Part shown: positions 15,201 to 22,903 of the stretch, piece by piece
How positions within the stretch are numbered: the stretch's first letter is position 1
Layout: each line of letters opens with the position of its first letter
Source of the DNA: Patiria pectinifera
Lineage: Eukaryota > Echinodermata > Asteroidea > Valvatida > Asterinidae
Direction: 5' to 3'
DNA: 64,000 bases
Assembly (NCBI GenBank): GCA_029964075.1
Contig: CM057149.1
Coordinates: forward strand, 36,786,900 to 36,850,899
The notes under the pieces: generated by a model
Told to the model about the DNA's origin: nothing
Database searches by the model: none
The model's input: only the letters and a program-made list of their open reading frames with translations
Translations under genes and position numbers: made by a program

Positions 15201-18200
15201 ATGACTGATAGCCAGGCAAATGATTCCAATCCCAACTGTAGCCCTTTTCACAACATGAAGCATTTTACATGGCTTACTTAACACAGTACTGAAGTTGAAT
15301 AAGGCAAGGATCAAAACTGTTGTTGTGATCAATTGATAATTGTGTAGTGATACAAGACAGAAATTAAATTAAACTCATAGGGGTTGAGGCCAAGGCTTAG
15401 GAGTATCTGCACAACCCAAAATTTTCAAAATTGACCTCATGGTTTTGTAGTTAGTCAGACAGACACTTTTTGGGGGACATACAGGGTGTCCTAAAAATAA
15501 TGGTGCATGTAAACCCCGCCATTTTCACCAATTTAAACTGGAATTTACTGCAAATGTTTACATGATCTTTAAGGTTACAGATTTAGCTTGAGAATACCGT
15601 CTGTTTAATTAAGATTGCTTTTGTAAATCCAGAGATATGTTTGAATAACTGCAAGGCCAAAAAAAACATTCTTTGAAGTGAGTGCTTCAAAGATCAGTGT
15701 AAGACAAACATTCCATTCACAAGTCAATATAGGGTTTTGTTCTTATGGTGAAATAATTTAATAGTACAGACAGGTTCATTTCTTTAAAATAATGAAAGAG
15801 TTCAATTAAATATAAATAAATATTGCACACTCTGCTTAAAAATGTTAAAATCACTAACAGTAAAGTGATTTGGTTTTAGGCTAGGACTATGCTGATTTTA
15901 ACTGCTTCACAGACTGTGGCACAAAATGGGTTTCTGTTATTCAAACATATCTTTGGTATTCTCAAGCTAAATCTATTACCTTGAAGATGGTGTAAACATC
16001 CGCAGAAATTTTTTTAGGACGCCCTGTACATGTAACTAATATTTTCAGTTTCTTATCAATAGTTTCTTAATGGACAGTCTCTTATCGGCAAACTGAGTAA
16101 TCACAATATGATTTTTAGCACAATATTCTTACTGTTCAGGTTTTTCTGCAGGACCGTGTTCAATGCCTGTAGCCTCCTCAACTCCCCCTGCAGGTCACTG
16201 TCGACATTGGTCGTGACCTCTGATGAACTCTGACCTGTTTTTAACCTGCTGACCTCTTTCTCTAGTTCTTCGTTGCTGGTACAAAGCTGGAGAAGATGAC
16301 ACGGTCCAAAAAATGGCAGGACACTTTTGACTAATTTTAACGATTCGGTAACCACAACAAAGTGAAAAACTTGGGTAATTTGTAATTTGACACTACAGAA
16401 GCATTACTACATTATACAGGGTGAGTAAAAAAAAAACGAAACTCAAATGTCGGGACTATTGTTTTAGGGAAGTTCTGCATGTAGCACTTTGAAAATCTAG
16501 GACATGAAAGCCCAATTCATGAACTTTGTTGTAGTACAAGAATCATTCAAATCACTCATGTATTTGTCAAGTTACGGAATTTTAAACACAACCACCGTTT
16601 TAAGGTTCTGTCCACGGATCACAAAAAAATTGAGTGTTCTTTCAGCAAAAGGAAAACAACTCACATAGGGATGTGTGTGAATTGTTTTCGTTTTGCTGAA
16701 AGAACGCACCCCTGGCATGCTGTGTACAAGCCAATGGGGGTCTTGACCAATATTGACCCAAGTAACAACCAGGTTGACAATGCATGTTTCCATAGGAGGG
16801 TTAATAGAGTCTGGTTTTGTTCTAAGCATCTGCCACAGTCCATCCTGCAACAAAGTCCGTAACTATTAAACTGTTCACACGTTGAACTTTTCATATACTA
16901 ATTTCAATCTTCCAAATAATGTTATTCGGCAAGACTATGAAACGTCAGTGTGAAACGGGTTTAAGATACCTTGGAGAGTTCCTCCATCAAGGTGGAGTTC
17001 TGCAACCTGAAGTCCTCCTCCTGGCTGTGCAGTTTCTGCTGAAGACTCTCCAGCTCCGACAGCAAGGCTTCCACATCCTGATCAACCACAGACAGTAAAG
17101 AATGAAAACCAACAATCAGATAAGAAAATGACACATCCACATCCTGATCAAACACAGACAGTCAAGAATGAAAAACAACCATCAGATAAGAAAATGACAA
17201 TGGTGCCAGCAACTTTTTTACTAATCAGAAGCTACAACAAAGACCAACTGCATGGAGCGGCTAAGCGCACAAATTCGCTCAGCACAGAAAAAAACCAGGT
17301 TACCAGCTGACATGTTGTGTGACATGTTATGCTGGTAACTGGTACCCAACTGAATTTCGCTTAGCAAGAATTTGGTAAGCAATATTTTCTGCTAGGCCAC
17401 TCTATGAAATGGGGCCAGCTCTTCAATTCACAAACGCTCTAGATAAGACACAATTGGTTCTTCTGTATAGAAAACTTTGTTTAATCACGACCCACATGCG
17501 ACAGTTTACTTTTGTAGTTTAATGTGACCGGATCCCACAAAATGAGTCTTAAGGACATTTTGTCTCTTATTAAGGGAATAAATATGGGTTTGGCCAGTTT
17601 TAAACACTACGTGTTTAGACTGGTTGGAGTCTCGATGCTGATAATTATCAGCATCCAGACTCCAACCGGTCTTAATACCAAGTGTTTAATACAAAAAAGT
17701 GTTTAAGACCAGCCAGCCGGTCTTTATCAACCGTTTAAAACCGGCCACGTGACTGGCCCTCAACCAATAGGAATGGGTAAACTGTATTAGGTATTTATGA
17801 ATACTTTTTAAATGTGCATCACAAAGAGCATACAGCTTTTTGAGAATACTCGTACTCGTACTTGTACTTGAATATCGAAATACTCGGACTCCAACTCACG
17901 GTACTCGTACTCAAGAAGCAAAGTACTTGGACTCGACCAGTCGATATCGTACACCATCATCAAAGTACTCATATTCATTTATAAGCAATCACGGAAAAAT
18001 CAAGTCATCTATTTTTGAATGAAAAACGTCTCCTCACTTGGAGACGCACGCCCATTTTATTCATACTTACTGAATTGTACCAGGTGATTATAGTTTCCCC
18101 TCATCACTTCAGATTGTAATTGTATTCACTTGAGCACTCCATAAAGTACTCGTAATAGATATCCAAGAACTCATACTTGTAGTCGGAAGGTCCAAATACT

Positions 18201-21200
18201 CGGCCGCGGCTTCACAAAACTTGTACTCAAAGGTCCAAATACTTGGACTCGGTTATCTATACTCGTTCTCAAGAGTCAAAGTCGAAGTTCCTATTGATTT
18301 CCATTGTGCAAAATATGCTTGAGAGCTTGTAACTTAATGTATTTCTGGTGACTTGAGACTCGTTTTGTTAGATTGGGCCACAATATAAAAACTTGAATAG
18401 GAATCAAGTTAATGACAAAAAAAGCCGTCAATGGCATACCCTGTCCTGTGACGTGAATCGCAAATCTCTGTTTGTTTGGAGCAAATAAGAGGGTTAATGG
18501 CTTTCACACTTCCGTTTTGGGGGCGACGCTTCGCTTATTGTCTGCAGCATCAATGACCTACATCAGTGACCTGCCTCAGTTTAACTTTCGTTGGGCTTCT
18601 GGTTAAAGCCTCTGTGACAGACTTTGCTGTATAGTGTCTCCAAAAAGTTGGTAAATAACCCTCCCTCTCTGGCTGGCAATTTCAAAAAGGCCAGCCCAGC
18701 AGTCCAAATAAATCAAGAGACTGTTTTTGACAGTTGAGTGCTCCCTGCCTTCATAAAGCAGGATTGACTGGCTGTGATTGTTATGAAACCTGATAGAACT
18801 ATGCTTTGACTGTAGGTGATTGATAAGCCAGCTGTGCCTACCAGTCGACTGCTTTTGTCTGTTAATATGGAATTTGATTAGTCACAGTGCCTCCAAGAAA
18901 TATGATCTGACTGTTGGTGACTAGCCTGTGTGTAAAAGGCATGGCAGGGGAACAGGATTGAGATTTTTTTTGACTGTCTGTGACTGATCAAACAAAAGGA
19001 GGGTTAATAGGTTTAGGGCTAAAACCTATCAATGTTAAAAAAAATAATTTCCTAACTTGATCACTTACCTTAGCTTTCTTGCTCTTACTGATAGTCTGAA
19101 ACAAAAAAATAGGAAAAATTTCCGTACTCGGACGTCACTTTTTTCAATTAATTTTCTAGTGCCAAAAGTTACATCTTTTATGGTTATTCCTCCACTTTCC
19201 CTCCACTACTCTCACCCTCTCCTTTCCTTAATTTCTATTTATTAATCAGTCAGTTACTTCATCGGGATTCGAACCTCTGATGCTTGCTTGATACACGAGA
19301 CTCTTAACCGCTAGGCAGCGCACGATCGCTGTTGCAATAATCAATCTTTGGACATATTTGAAGTATCCATTGAAATAAACTAAATATTCATGAGAAAATA
19401 AATATTCATAATGACGTGTTGCACTATCATTGGCAGGCTCATGCGATGTCAGTAAGTGTATGAAGAGTATTCGGAAGAATAAGATCTTCACAGACATTCA
19501 AGCCGCTGTTGTCATCAATAAGTCTAACTCTTTAGTTGATAGTTCGTGTGGTATTTATTAGTCATCAACCAATGACAACAGCGGCTGCAAAGTAAAGGAA
19601 AAGATTACATTATGAATCATAGTTCTATAATTTCATTTTTTTTTTTAATTATTCAATCCATGCTTAAATTACTGCAACAAAATCAAGTTAGGTTTTGCCC
19701 TTCACCGACGTTTAAACACTGTATACTCAGTCTGTATATACAGTGTTTAAACGTCGGTGAAGGGCAAAACCTAACTTGATTTATATCACCCCGACGCAAA
19801 ATTCCATCTTATAATACTGCAACAAAAGTTTAATGTTTTTTTTAGTTGAAGTTTGTACAGGTTCTTAACCCATCTCCCTAGGACATGTGAAAAATCAGAT
19901 AAAAATGGATGATTATCAGAACTGTTTTAATTTGTTAAACAGATGAAAAAAGCTAGAACATATAAACATACTGAAAATGTTCAAAACAGAGTAAATGAAA
20001 ATTTTTGAGAAGACATTGCATATTTCCATAAGAATATCCATGAGACATAGTTTTTCCTTCTACTTCAAAGTGTGATGAGTTTATTACACACTAGAGAGTA
20101 CCTTGTTTGCTTTCTGTAGTTCCTTTTCATAGTTGGAAGCAGTTGACTGAAGATTGGTTAACTCTGCAAAGACATGGATCAAGATTCAACAAAAACATGT
20201 CACACTGGATAAAAACTATGACTTCAATGGGGTCCAAACCATGAACCTCACTAACAACTTACTCTTCTATATTGTTCAACTAAAATGTTATTAAATTTGA
20301 CAGTAAAAGTGACAAATGACAATTCTATGGATAATGGAAATCAGAAAATGCGTTTTATAAAATTAATATTGAAATATTGATGTTATACTTGTCATTAGGT
20401 TCCACAAAATACATTATTTACCACCCCTGCCTGCATGAGTTTTGCTGGCCACATGGAAATTGTTTTTTTTTCTTCAAATTCCAAGTCAACATTACCATAA
20501 TTGTCTAATGTATGTTTATTACTACTTTAATGCAGAGTTACATTTTTCTTCAACTCAATAATTGTCTTTAATTTCAAGCGGAGTGTGGAGTTTGAGTGGT
20601 TAATTTTCAAATTGATTACCATTTTCCAGTTTTCTGCATTTGTCACCAAGTTGATAATTGGAAGTTCTCAGCTCCAGAAGTTGATTCTGCAAACAACAAC
20701 AACAACAACAACAAAATATATCAAAAGATGAGCATGACCACTACTGCATCATCTGAAAAACTTAGCCAAGACAAAATTTTGTACACAACCACAAAAGTAG
20801 TGTCAGGATAATAAATTCTTTAAAAAAATAGGTCTAGAAATCATAAATAACTGAATGCACAGAATATGTGCACGCAAATTATTTTTAACTTCCCAATGTT
20901 TGGGACTAGTATGGGACTAACTATTCTATTCATTACAACAAGCAATTTTATGTGAGGATAGGCTTCTTTGTTGGATTTCCATGGTTGGGGTAATGAACGT
21001 AAAAATTCGTCCAATTTTCAAATACCAATCCTAAAGCCTGCCAAACACCTTTTTGATTTTTTACTAGTTCCCACCAGAACATTGGACGTACAGATCGGAG
21101 AGGTGTGCGGCGGGCTTAAGGTCTGATCTTATGAACGGTCGGCCGCAATATAGTTGCGACTATTACTATGCTGTGAGAAGGCAAACCATATTATAAAGTG

Positions 21201-22903
21201 TGTGAGGGTGCTGTTCATTTGGTGACCCTTTTCTGAAAGGACATTGTGATTAAAATTTGAATTCTTGTTGCACATTCATAGTTTCATACTGCAATGTTCT
21301 GTTCTATTTAAAATTCAAATATCAAACTTTTTGAAATCATGACTGCCGTCTGCCATATATTTATTGAAATAAGCATGATTAAAGACAAAGATTTTGAGAA
21401 AATGTGAGTTTTGAGCATTTCGACCATATTTCTGCACTATGGACTCCAGAAGATGCCTACATTTCTGGAAAAATTGGATATAAGGACAACTAAACAACCT
21501 GGAGGAAAGAAGCTGAGACATCATAGAATAAAACCGTATGTAACACAATTTGCGCCATTTTAGCCAAATTTTAACTAAATTTGACAGAATTTTTCGTGAA
21601 AAAAAAACGAGTTTGACAGAAAATTTAACAAAATGAATTTTTTAGCAGATTTCTAGCAGAATTCTGTAAAATTGGTGATCTGACAGAAAAATATGGCAGA
21701 TTTGAAAAATAGGGCCTATAGCTGATTAGTTTTGAAAAACTTCAATTTGAGGTTCCCTGACGTGTATTACTAGTACACAGTCAAGTACTTTAGACCATTG
21801 ACATTGTAAACCAGGCAAGACACGTGCCAATTTAAAAAAAAAAAAAATTATTTCATTTTTAAATTTTAAACTAAAGGAAATTTTATGATTTTTGTTTTGT
21901 TTAGATAGTGGATATTTTGCCGGAGGTAATGACGGCAAACTAACGTTTACTAAAGGTTTGCCGGCGGCAATCCATATCAACAGAGGGCGCTGTACTCTTT
22001 AAGATAGGGCTGAATTATAAGATGTATTAAATTCCCATCAAAAGTTGTGTAGCACGTTTGGTGTAGTGGTTAAGCAGAAGCTCTAGTGAGCGGGATGACT
22101 CGAGTTCGAATCCGATCGCCGCCACATTTTAAAGTTTTTTTTTCCCATCCCCAAATAAATAAGAATATTCTTCTTTTATTATTTTAATATGTCTCAAACA
22201 TTTTATAGCAGAGTATTACATTTTCTTTTTCAGATTTGTGGCTCTGGATGATTTTTTTTAAAAGGGAAATAAAGTCCGAAATTATAAAATGGTCTGAATC
22301 CGATCTTGTGAATACGAGGTTAAAACAATAATATTGGCATGGAGCCAGACTAAAATTTGTCAGCGGAAAATGTTTTAAGTACAAAAAACCAGTAACTGCG
22401 CATGTTCAGTGCATATCCGGCAAACTAACGTTTACTAAAGGTTTGCCGTCTCCGGCAAAATATCCACTGCCTTTTGTTTATGCCTTTTTATGGAAATGTA
22501 ACTGATAACATCTGCACATGCATGACATGAGTATAACTGTGTGTATAATGTATTTCGTGTAATATAGGTGATTTGGCAGATTTTTGTTAAATCTAGCAGA
22601 TTTCTAAAGCTCATCTAGCAGATTTTACCATTACCTTACGGGCAAGAGGTACAGCCATGACAGCGCTGCAGTATTATTAATTACTGAAATTTTCGTGGGC
22701 AGTGCCAGTGCAGTAAAAACTAAAACTGTACAAACAAAATAGGCAAGAGACGACAAGAATCCTTCTTAACTACATCGAAATATCAAATGTTTCATTTGCA
22801 TGTCAGGGCTATAAAAGAGAGACATCGTTTGAGCTCTTTACATGAAAAACATAAAACAAACCTGCATTCGCTGGAACTCTTCGTCCGACAAGGACTGCGC
22901 CAT
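215..22903 (-). CDS. GRIPAP1: GRIP1-associated protein 1 (GRASP-1), 5' part of gene, spliced
   Basis: Coiled-coil scaffold; in vertebrates GRASP-1 is a Rab4 effector that links recycling endosomes to AMPA-receptor traffic. Coding exons in transcript order: 22903-22862, 20686-20620, 20163-20102, 19095-19069, 17077-16970, 16286-16133, 14534-14483, 13828-13683, 11915-11817, 11231-11130, 10235-10189, 9481-9442, 9053-8983, 8532-8485, 7932-7901, 7276-7229, 5557-5512, 4649-4596, 3743-3666, 1521-1444 and possibly 253-215. Lengths sum in phase with no internal stop. The start [14 protein letters not shown] and the blocks [16 protein letters not shown] and [11 protein letters not shown] match the vertebrate protein as I recall it. 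Residues 1-165 and 316-467 are heptad-rich. Residues about 170-315 form an acidic, Ser/Thr/Pro-rich stretch longer than in the human protein. The C-terminal half lies beyond the left edge. Assignment is from recalled homology, not a search. Confidence 0.9.
1444..1521 (-). CDS. GRIPAP1: GRIPAP1 exon 20
   Basis: Encodes 26 residues ([20 protein letters not shown] then LAQAKQ) that resemble the vertebrate stretch around TAKTQELNMLREQ. Donor CAG|GTACTA. The acceptor ACACAG|GCA has a weak pyrimidine tract. Confidence 0.75.
1844..2016. mobile_element. Short inverted-repeat element (MITE-like)
   Basis: In a GRIPAP1 intron. The ends ATGCTGCGTTCCAATCACGT and ACGTGACTGGAATGCAGCAT are imperfect inverted repeats of about 20 bp. 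The interior is about 130 bp and noncoding. Superfamily not assigned. Confidence 0.6.
2030..3660. other. Intron sequence without recognised content
   Basis: Part of the intron between GRIPAP1 exons 19 and 20. I see no gene; the open frames here are short and resemble nothing I know. A GT-rich microsatellite-like stretch lies at 3620-3655. Confidence 0.6.
3666..3743 (-). CDS. GRIPAP1: GRIPAP1 exon 19
   Basis: Encodes 26 residues (contains [19 protein letters not shown]). Donor CAG|GTAATG is good. The acceptor GTTGAAG|ACC lacks a strong pyrimidine tract, so the 5' edge is less certain. Confidence 0.75.
3913..4420. mobile_element. Mariner-like hairpin MITE, full length
   Basis: Flanked by TA (3911-3912 and 4421-4422), the target duplication used by Tc1/mariner elements. 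Ends CAGGGTGAGTCAAAA and its complement. Nearly the whole 508 bp folds back on itself around about 4150-4170, so an intronic transcript would form a long hairpin. No transposase frame. A truncated relative lies at 16417-16709. Confidence 0.85.
4596..4649 (-). CDS. GRIPAP1: GRIPAP1 exon 18
   Basis: Eighteen codons, [18 protein letters not shown], coiled coil. Acceptor TTTACAG|GAC, donor CAG|GTAAGT. Confidence 0.85.
4727..4991. mobile_element. TAAGGCC-A-run MITE
   Basis: Ends TAAGGCCAAAAAC and TTTTTTTTTTGGCCTTA, with inner inverted blocks AGTTCTGCTTCC and GGAAGCAGAACT. The interior is noncoding. A diverged copy in opposite internal orientation lies at 32312-32580 in a REXO4 intron, and other elements with the same kind of ends occur further right. 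Confidence 0.75.
5040..5376. mobile_element. TTAA-flanked MITE, CCCTCC family (piggyBac-like)
   Basis: TTAA at 5036-5039 and 5377-5380, with ends CCCTCC and GGAGGG. TTAA duplication is diagnostic of piggyBac-type transposition in known families. Noncoding, with scattered CAGTCA/TGACTG motifs inside. Confidence 0.8.
5512..5557 (-). CDS. GRIPAP1: GRIPAP1 exon 17
   Basis: Encodes [15 protein letters not shown] in phase. Acceptor CTTCAG|GAAG, donor GAG|GTAAAG. Confidence 0.85.
5799..6202. mobile_element. TTAA MITE, CCxCTTCG family, one end lost
   Basis: Left end TTAACCGCTTCG. The body matches 13051-13441 in inverted orientation (blocks CAGCCAACTTCTGATATACA and GGTCCGCCTCCACAGACTTC). The far terminal repeat is not recognisable. 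Confidence 0.7.
6283..6412. repeat. Imperfect inverted repeat, MITE-like
   Basis: Arms GTGTCCGAATTACTT...CGGCTTAAAATTACAC and their complements flank a short loop near 6340. Probably a small fold-back MITE; no target duplication established. Confidence 0.5.
6695..7209. mobile_element. TTAA-flanked MITE, AGGGAA family (piggyBac-like)
   Basis: TTAA at 6691-6694 and 7210-7213. Ends AGGGAAAATACAACATTTGC and GCAAATGATGTATATTCCCT. It contains a perfect 34-bp palindrome at 6853-6886. Related copies: 13925-14388, 40484-42007 and 48494-50012. Confidence 0.82.
7229..7276 (-). CDS. GRIPAP1: GRIPAP1 exon 16
   Basis: Encodes [17 protein letters not shown] across split codons at both ends. Acceptor CCATAG|T, donor AAA|GTAAGT. 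A TTAA-flanked MITE ends 16 bp from its donor. Confidence 0.87.
7365..7818. mobile_element. Inverted-repeat element with GTAGGAAAAA-rich interior
   Basis: Ends TCAGGCTTTCAA and TTGAAAGCCTGA are perfect 12-bp inverted repeats. The interior repeats AAAAGTAGGA-type words. It fills most of the intron between exons 15 and 16. Superfamily unassigned. Confidence 0.6.
7901..7932 (-). CDS. GRIPAP1: GRIPAP1 exon 15 (32-bp microexon)
   Basis: Encodes [10 protein letters not shown] plus two bases. Acceptor TTTCAG|CTG, donor AAG|GTATAT. It aligns with the LSEKLKKKQE block of the human protein. Confidence 0.85.
8485..8532 (-). CDS. GRIPAP1: GRIPAP1 exon 14
   Basis: Sixteen codons, [16 protein letters not shown], coiled coil. 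Acceptor TTCCAG|GAA, donor AAG|GTGAGT. Confidence 0.85.
8640..8852. mobile_element. TTAA MITE, CCxCTTCG family, partial
   Basis: The right half matches 13240-13441 (AGAAGTTGGCTGG block). It ends in GCAAAGTTG before TTAA at 8853-8856. The left end is missing. Confidence 0.65.
8983..9053 (-). CDS. GRIPAP1: GRIPAP1 exon 13
   Basis: Encodes residues 316-339 including [17 protein letters not shown], a close match to the human EKEEKRLLWEQLQ block. Acceptor GGACAG|AT, donor GAG|GTAGAA. Confidence 0.9.
9442..9481 (-). CDS. GRIPAP1: GRIPAP1 exon 12
   Basis: Acceptor ATGACAG|GGA, donor ACG|GTGAGT. Encodes [13 protein letters not shown] plus one base of the next Asp codon. Confidence 0.8.
9897..10160. 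mobile_element. TTAA-flanked MITE, CCCTAA family (piggyBac-like)
   Basis: TTAA at 9893-9896 and 10161-10164, ends CCCTAA and TTAAGGG. The interior repeats CTGCTxAATCCAAC several times. It ends about 25 bp from GRIPAP1 exon 11. Confidence 0.75.
10189..10235 (-). CDS. GRIPAP1: GRIPAP1 exon 11
   Basis: Encodes [16 protein letters not shown]. Acceptor TTTGCAG|AT, donor CAG|GTATCA. A TTAA-flanked MITE ends about 25 bp from this exon inside the downstream intron. Confidence 0.82.
10240..11129. other. Intron, mostly unrecognised
   Basis: Between GRIPAP1 exons 10 and 11. GCTAAGCA words recur around 10650-10770 and resemble 17245-17395, suggesting one diverged repeat family. Nothing else recognised. 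Confidence 0.5.
11130..11231 (-). CDS. GRIPAP1: GRIPAP1 exon 10
   Basis: Acceptor TTTTTAG|AT, donor AAAG|GTAAAA. Encodes 34 residues (contains [17 protein letters not shown]), predicted helical, and keeps phase with exons 9 and 11. Confidence 0.82.
11320..11653 (-). mobile_element. tRNA-derived SINE
   Basis: Read on the minus strand it starts GGTGGCATGGGTGGCCCAGT, with a polymerase III A box (TGGCCCAGTGCC) and a B box (GGTTCGATTCC). A body of about 260 bp follows. The head is tRNA-like, but the element is far too long for a tRNA gene. Confidence 0.8.
11817..11915 (-). CDS. GRIPAP1: GRIPAP1 exon 9 (acidic)
   Basis: Acceptor TTGCCAG|GG, donor AAAG|GTTTGT. Encodes an acidic segment, [18 protein letters not shown] then SEFDDDLEP, that could be a short linear binding motif. 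I recall no vertebrate counterpart. Confidence 0.82.
11920..13046. other. Intron without recognised genes
   Basis: Between GRIPAP1 exons 8 and 9. A 158-codon open frame (12134-12610, plus) has no recognisable domain and ordinary intronic composition; I treat it as chance. Confidence 0.6.
13051..13441. mobile_element. TTAA-flanked MITE, CCxCTTCG family, full length
   Basis: TTAA at 13047-13050 and 13442-13445, with ends CCACTTCG and CGAAGTGG. It is 391 bp and noncoding, and serves as the reference copy for 5799-6202 and 8640-8852. Confidence 0.82.
13683..13828 (-). CDS. GRIPAP1: GRIPAP1 exon 8 (acidic, low-complexity)
   Basis: Acceptor TAATAG|CATC, donor GCAG|GTATGG. Encodes 49 residues rich in Ser, Thr, Pro, Gly and Asp (for example [16 protein letters not shown]), probably disordered. 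This begins the stretch that is longer than in vertebrates. Confidence 0.85.
13938..14218. repeat. Tandem duplication, about 147-bp unit
   Basis: Two diverged units each begin TTCTATTGTTTTAGCAATAG and contain TGACCTTTGACC. They sit inside a copy of the AGGGAA-family TTAA element whose right end is at 14388. Confidence 0.7.
14219..14388. mobile_element. TTAA MITE, AGGGAA family, right-hand part
   Basis: Ends GCAAATGTTGTATCTTCCCT before TTAA at 14389-14392. The body is the reverse complement of the left part of 6695-7209. Confidence 0.7.
14483..14534 (-). CDS. GRIPAP1: GRIPAP1 exon 7
   Basis: Acceptor TTGCTAG|GT, donor CAG|GTAACT. Encodes [17 protein letters not shown] in the phase required by exons 6 and 8; end of the first coiled coil. 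Confidence 0.85.
14871..15479. mobile_element. Fold-back MITE with GTATGTCCC ends
   Basis: Ends GTATGTCCCAAAAAAAGTG and CACTTTTTGGGGGACATAC. The two halves are diverged inverted copies of each other (AGTGTCTGTCTGACT near one end, AGTCAGACAGACACT near the other). The form is mariner-like. It directly abuts the next element. Confidence 0.7.
15482..16026. mobile_element. Mariner-like MITE with CAGGGTGTCC ends
   Basis: TA at 15480-15481 and 16027-16028. Ends CAGGGTGTCCTAAAAA and TTTTTAGGACGCCCTG. Noncoding, about 545 bp. Confidence 0.8.
16133..16286 (-). CDS. GRIPAP1: GRIPAP1 exon 6
   Basis: Largest exon seen, 154 bp. Encodes residues 103-153 (starts [11 protein letters not shown], contains [16 protein letters not shown]). 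Acceptor CTCCAG|CTT, donor ACA|GTAAGA. Confidence 0.92.
16417..16709. mobile_element. Mariner-like hairpin MITE, truncated copy
   Basis: Begins at TA (16415-16416) with CAGGGTGAG and follows 3913-4420 through the central loop. It stops after GCTGAAAGAACGCAC, losing the second arm. Confidence 0.75.
16970..17077 (-). CDS. GRIPAP1: GRIPAP1 exon 5
   Basis: Encodes residues 67-102 with the conserved block [16 protein letters not shown]. Acceptor ATCAG|GATGTGG, donor AAG|GTATCT. The acceptor region is duplicated just upstream, giving a possible alternative in-frame acceptor at 17143/17144. Confidence 0.92.
17071..17200. repeat. Tandem duplication spanning the GRIPAP1 exon 5 acceptor
   Basis: About 66-bp unit: CCACATCCTGATCAACCACA at 17071 and CCACATCCTGATCAAACACA at 17137, followed by matching sequence. 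It duplicates the branch/pyrimidine region and the first bases of exon 5. Confidence 0.85.
17619..17670. repeat. Near-perfect palindrome, 26-bp arms
   Basis: Centred at 17644/17645 on ATAATTAT, with arms containing GGTTGGAGTCT and AGACTCCAACC. The surrounding sequence also repeats TTTAAAC/GTTTAAA words, as in a small fold-back element. Confidence 0.75.
17836..18290. repeat. Degenerate TACTCGTACTC repeat
   Basis: Irregular tandem words of the type ACTCGTACT and ACTCGGACT on both strands, interrupted near 18000-18130 by unique sequence. Noncoding low-complexity DNA in the intron between exons 4 and 5. Confidence 0.7.
18659..19003. mobile_element. TTAA MITE, CCCTCC family
   Basis: Same family as 5040-5376: ends CCCTCC and GGAGGG, right TTAA at 19004-19007, left flank mutated to ATAA. 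The right end lies about 65 bp from GRIPAP1 exon 4. Confidence 0.72.
19069..19095 (-). CDS. GRIPAP1: GRIPAP1 exon 4 (27-bp microexon)
   Basis: Only nine codons, TISKSKKAK, with a strong TTTCAG acceptor and GTAAGT donor. It matches the SKSKKA block of the vertebrate protein. Confidence 0.88.
19252..19328 (-). mobile_element. tRNA-like SINE head
   Basis: The minus strand has an A box TGCCTAGCGGTTAAGAG and a B box GGTTCGAATCCC at tRNA spacing. Acceptor-stem pairing is poor, so I read it as a SINE head or tRNA relic, not a working tRNA gene. Confidence 0.5.
19680..19782. repeat. Perfect hairpin, 46-bp arms, 11-bp loop
   Basis: Arms 19680-19725 and 19737-19782 are exact reverse complements; the loop is CTCAGTCTGTA. 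It lies in the intron between GRIPAP1 exons 3 and 4. Perfect arms imply a recent origin or constraint. Confidence 0.9.
20102..20163 (-). CDS. GRIPAP1: GRIPAP1 exon 3
   Basis: Acceptor TTTGCAG|AG, donor AAG|GTACTC. Encodes residues 37-57, coiled coil, beginning ELTNLQ after the split codon. Confidence 0.88.
20620..20686 (-). CDS. GRIPAP1: GRIPAP1 exon 2
   Basis: Acceptor TTTGCAG|AAT. Encodes residues 15-36 (begins [13 protein letters not shown]). Donor ATG|GTAATC leaves one base that completes a Glu codon with exon 3. Confidence 0.9.
20690..21540. other. Intron without recognised content
   Basis: First GRIPAP1 intron near exon 2. Apart from an AAC microsatellite at 20693-20713 I see nothing recognisable. 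Confidence 0.6.
21904..22471. mobile_element. hAT-like MITE with 9-bp target duplication
   Basis: Flanked by TTTTGTTTA at 21895-21903 and 22472-22480. Ends GATAGTGGATATTTTGCC and GGCAAAATATCCACTGCC. Subterminal palindromic blocks (CGGCAAACTAACG, TTTACTAAAGG, TTTGCCG) recur at both ends. 8-9-bp duplications are typical of hAT elements (8 bp). It holds a tRNA-like module. Confidence 0.8.
22052..22125 (+). mobile_element. tRNA-like SINE module inside the hAT-like MITE
   Basis: A box TGGTGTAGTGGTTAAGC and B box GAGTTCGAATCC at normal spacing. A second version sits at 25196-25275 in the sister element, so it was there before the two copies separated. Confidence 0.6.
22862..22903 (-). CDS. GRIPAP1: GRIPAP1 exon 1 (start codon)
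   Basis: Encodes [14 protein letters not shown], phase 0. The donor reads CAG|GTTTGT. The ATG is chosen because this peptide matches the vertebrate N-terminus almost residue for residue. Confidence 0.9.

Noticed and set aside
22052-22125. Functional tRNA gene
   Set aside because: A and B boxes are present but acceptor-stem pairing is poor and the module is embedded in a transposon.
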